This document shows positions 62,169 through 64,000 of a DNA stretch of 64,000 nucleotides, one piece after another. Under the pieces are notes generated by a model. It was not told where the DNA came from. It did not search any database and worked only from the letters and a program-made list of their open reading frames with translations. Position 1 is the first letter of the stretch; every line of letters begins with the position of its first letter. A program made the position numbers and the translations under genes. The DNA is from Liolophura sinensis (Eukaryota; Mollusca; Polyplacophora; Chitonida; Chitonidae): NCBI RefSeq assembly GCF_032854445.1, contig NC_088300.1, forward strand, positions 29,867,608-29,931,607. Direction: 5' to 3'.

Positions 62169-63619
62169 ATGTCTCCACGCTTGGATATGATAAACTTCAC
62201 GGACAAAATTACAGCAAGTGCTTCAACGGAGTCTATTTCAAAACTCTCCCCAAACTGGGACTTTGTCGTTGCCTTGTACAGTGTGTCTATAGGTAAGTTA
62301 TCCCGCCTTTCGTTTTGGACAAACTATACTTTTGTTAAGGCACCACATTGAAATGTTCCGGCGGGACGTATCCACCTGGTAAGCCAGAGTTCCGGATTCA
62401 ATCCCAACCGGACAATGTCAACTGAAAAAAGGCAGTCTAAAGTCATAGTACTAGGGGCCTATAATTTGCTAACATTTAAGCATTTGCATTTGGAATAAAA
62501 ACCTGATTGCGATAAATTGACAAGAGACCTTATTCAGCTATCACAGTTTCGTCGTTGCTCTGGTTTTACTCTCTGTGTTGTACGTCTTCAGTTATATTAG
62601 TACCTCCTGACATCGTGCTAAGCACAGTGAGATGGTGTGGGATTTACAGTTTACTTTTGAGGATTGGGTCGCCAGGCTTACCACAGATACAGTAAATTTA
62701 ACAGCATAAAGACCGTAGCGTAACCCTGTACTGTCAATGGAGTCAACCAATCTTTAAAAAGACTTTAACCTCCTAACAAGGCAAGCGACACACCAACAAA
62801 CACAAAGCTGCTAGTGGAATTTGGCTTTGGGATTTGGTGAATTTGCCAGCGCTGTAGGCATTCTTCTTTGACAAAGTGTTAAAAATAACTAGGCTATCTC
62901 TGAATGAAATGTATTGAAGTTTTCAGTTTTTGTTTGATACTTATGAGCAACAACGGTCCTGCTTTTTGAAATTGTGATATCTTAAAATGAGCTTTTTGAA
63001 GCTACCAACATGTATACAATTCTAAACGAAATTCATACGGCCGACCAAACTTAACTATTTTAACTTTAAAATAAGAAGTTCTGTACATGTAAAGGTGGAA
63101 GTTCTGCACAACCTAAAGCGTGTAGGTTGGTGTTAGTGCCTATATTTATCCACATACTAACATAGAAACGTTCAGATACATTACTTGGGTGATTTATTCT
63201 CAGTCTAGCTTCGCAACCCAAGCAGCTTTCGAAATATGATCAGAAAGACACTGACAGATTAATAATAGGCTATTATATGAACCAAAAGTTAAAGGCTGCA
63301 TATCGGCCACACGTTAATTTCTTTGCTTTCTCATTAGTCCATAAACCAACATCGAGATAGCTATTAGCACTGCGCTCTCATGCTGAAGCGCATTCACGTT
63401 ATAACGATATTCTTGCATTGTCACTTCCGTTTCCAGCCACGTCCTCCTTATGCCTGAATGGGATTCTCCTGAGCGTTGCGTACAGGAAGAGGAAACGTCT
63501 GCGCATAATTGAGTGTCTGATCATAAACCTGGCTGTTAGTGACATAGGACTGGCTCTCACCGTTTTCCCTTTGTTTATTTATTCCAACATTAATCATCGC
63601 TGGAGTTTCGGAGATGCAG
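62169..63619 (+). CDS. Opsin-like GPCR, first two exons (3' end beyond window)
   Basis: Join of 62169-62292 and 63437-63619. Both splice sites are canonical (ata-g|gtaagt; tttccag|cc), and the split codon G+CC gives Ala42, so the reading frame is preserved. The product begins with an extracellular N-terminus with an N-glycosylation site (Asn9-Phe-Thr). TM1 spans about residues 31-56 with the conserved Asn49 (LNG). A basic first loop (RKRKRLR) follows, then TM2 with LAVSD (Asp77). The extracellular loop has HRWSFGDAG, where exon 2 ends in phase 1. Asn49 and Asp77 are 28 residues apart, as in rhodopsin. The next residue after Gly103 should be the disulfide Cys. HRW-x-FG and the TM2 Pro resemble neuropsin/tetraopsin-type opsins. 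The retinal lysine lies in unseen exons, so photopigment function is inferred. The ATG at 62169 is the only one that gives a normal N-terminus. Confidence 0.85.
62293..63436 (+). other. Intron 1 of the opsin-like gene (phase 1)
   Basis: 1144 bases, GT...AG, splitting TM1. Contains a Rep-1 copy. Otherwise no recognisable feature. Confidence 0.8.
62453..62602 (+). repeat. Rep-1 copy inside opsin intron 1
   Basis: Begins 'aggggcctataatttgctaa' and ends 'ctctgtgttgtacgtcttca'. It lacks the 'cacgtgacc' section present in the 22505 copy. Confidence 0.75.
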
Positions 63620-64000
63620 GTAATTGTGCTTCATAGAAATTCCCATCAGGGTTATTGGAATGTCTCATTGATAAAAGTTGCCAAACAATGGTCAAAGGTG
63701 TCTAAGCAAAGGTGTTAGATTTTCCATTTCCCTCGAGAGAATTGCTCGCGCGATTAATTTCGCTACAGCCTTGAAAAATTATCTGCTCTATATTTCGCAA
63801 CTTCAGCCATTTTCAGACATCACAGGCTGTCGTACTCTACATACCAGGACATCATATTTCATTCTGGAAATGAGACCTTCCCACAAGTTACCTTCTGTGT
63901 TAGTGTCAGATTGTCTGTCACCGTATTCTTTGGAAATCCTTTGGGTTATTGATGACACTCGCTGCCAGACGCACTCACGCCAGATAAATCACTGAATAAA
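63620..64000 (+). other. Intron 2 of the opsin-like gene, open at the window edge
   Basis: Starts with GTAATT after the phase-1 G of Gly103. No further exon is seen before the window ends. The frame 63678-63995 reads through intron sequence and shows no opsin motif. Confidence 0.7.

Noticed and set aside
63678-63995. 105-codon frame as a third opsin exon
   Set aside because: It lacks the expected Gly-Cys start and TM3 E/DRY region and has no splice acceptor in the right phase; it is intron 2.

Overview
This is a 64 kb piece of a eukaryotic nuclear genome. It is AT-rich, gene-poor and heavily loaded with old mobile elements. Several families of tRNA-headed SINEs share a 3' module that reads roughly 'attcttgagtacggcgtaaa', one SINE family ends in an (ACTC)n tail, and a GT-AG-spliced opsin-type receptor gene lies at the right edge. 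Together these point to a lophotrochozoan, most likely a mollusc. That assignment is recognition and inference, not a database result. There is no bacterial-style gene organisation: no operons, no CRISPR and no rRNA.

Layout. 1-721 is a near-identical copy (about 1 percent different) of 10300-11021 and stops at a 200-N scaffold gap (722-921). 5713-9015 and 11315-14471 are two copies of a block of about 3.2 kb, both carrying a SINE at the same internal site. 14519-14900 is the 3' end of a Penelope-like reverse transcriptase, also seen at about 3060-3770 and 50860-51800. 15553-16140 (minus) is an SGNH-hydrolase domain broken by one stop. 16703-19870 (minus) is a 5'-truncated, RNase H-bearing LINE with a dead RT active site. 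20.4-30.4 kb holds SINEs, an RT scrap and a Tc1-like transposase relic. 30490-31800 is a LINE relic split by a SINE and followed by a TTAA-flanked MITE. 32-46 kb is mostly unrecognised DNA with SINEs, minisatellites and a Crypton-type tyrosine-recombinase domain (39813-40148, minus). 46440-50100 is a second RNase H LINE that has lost its RT palm. 50.8-61 kb carries a Penelope-like relic with a foldback element inside it, minisatellites, SINEs and another MITE.

The only convincing host gene is at the far right. Two exons (62169-62292 and 63437-63619) join in phase to encode the N-terminus, TM1, the first intracellular loop, TM2 and the first extracellular loop of an opsin-like GPCR. The rest of the gene lies beyond base 64000.

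No set of genes here works together as a pathway. The candidates for something undescribed are an unclassified dispersed repeat (called Rep-1 here, eight loci including one inside opsin intron 1), three short inverted-repeat elements, and the SGNH unit with its upstream splice acceptor. SINE-A to SINE-D, Rep-1 and MITE names are labels made for this annotation.
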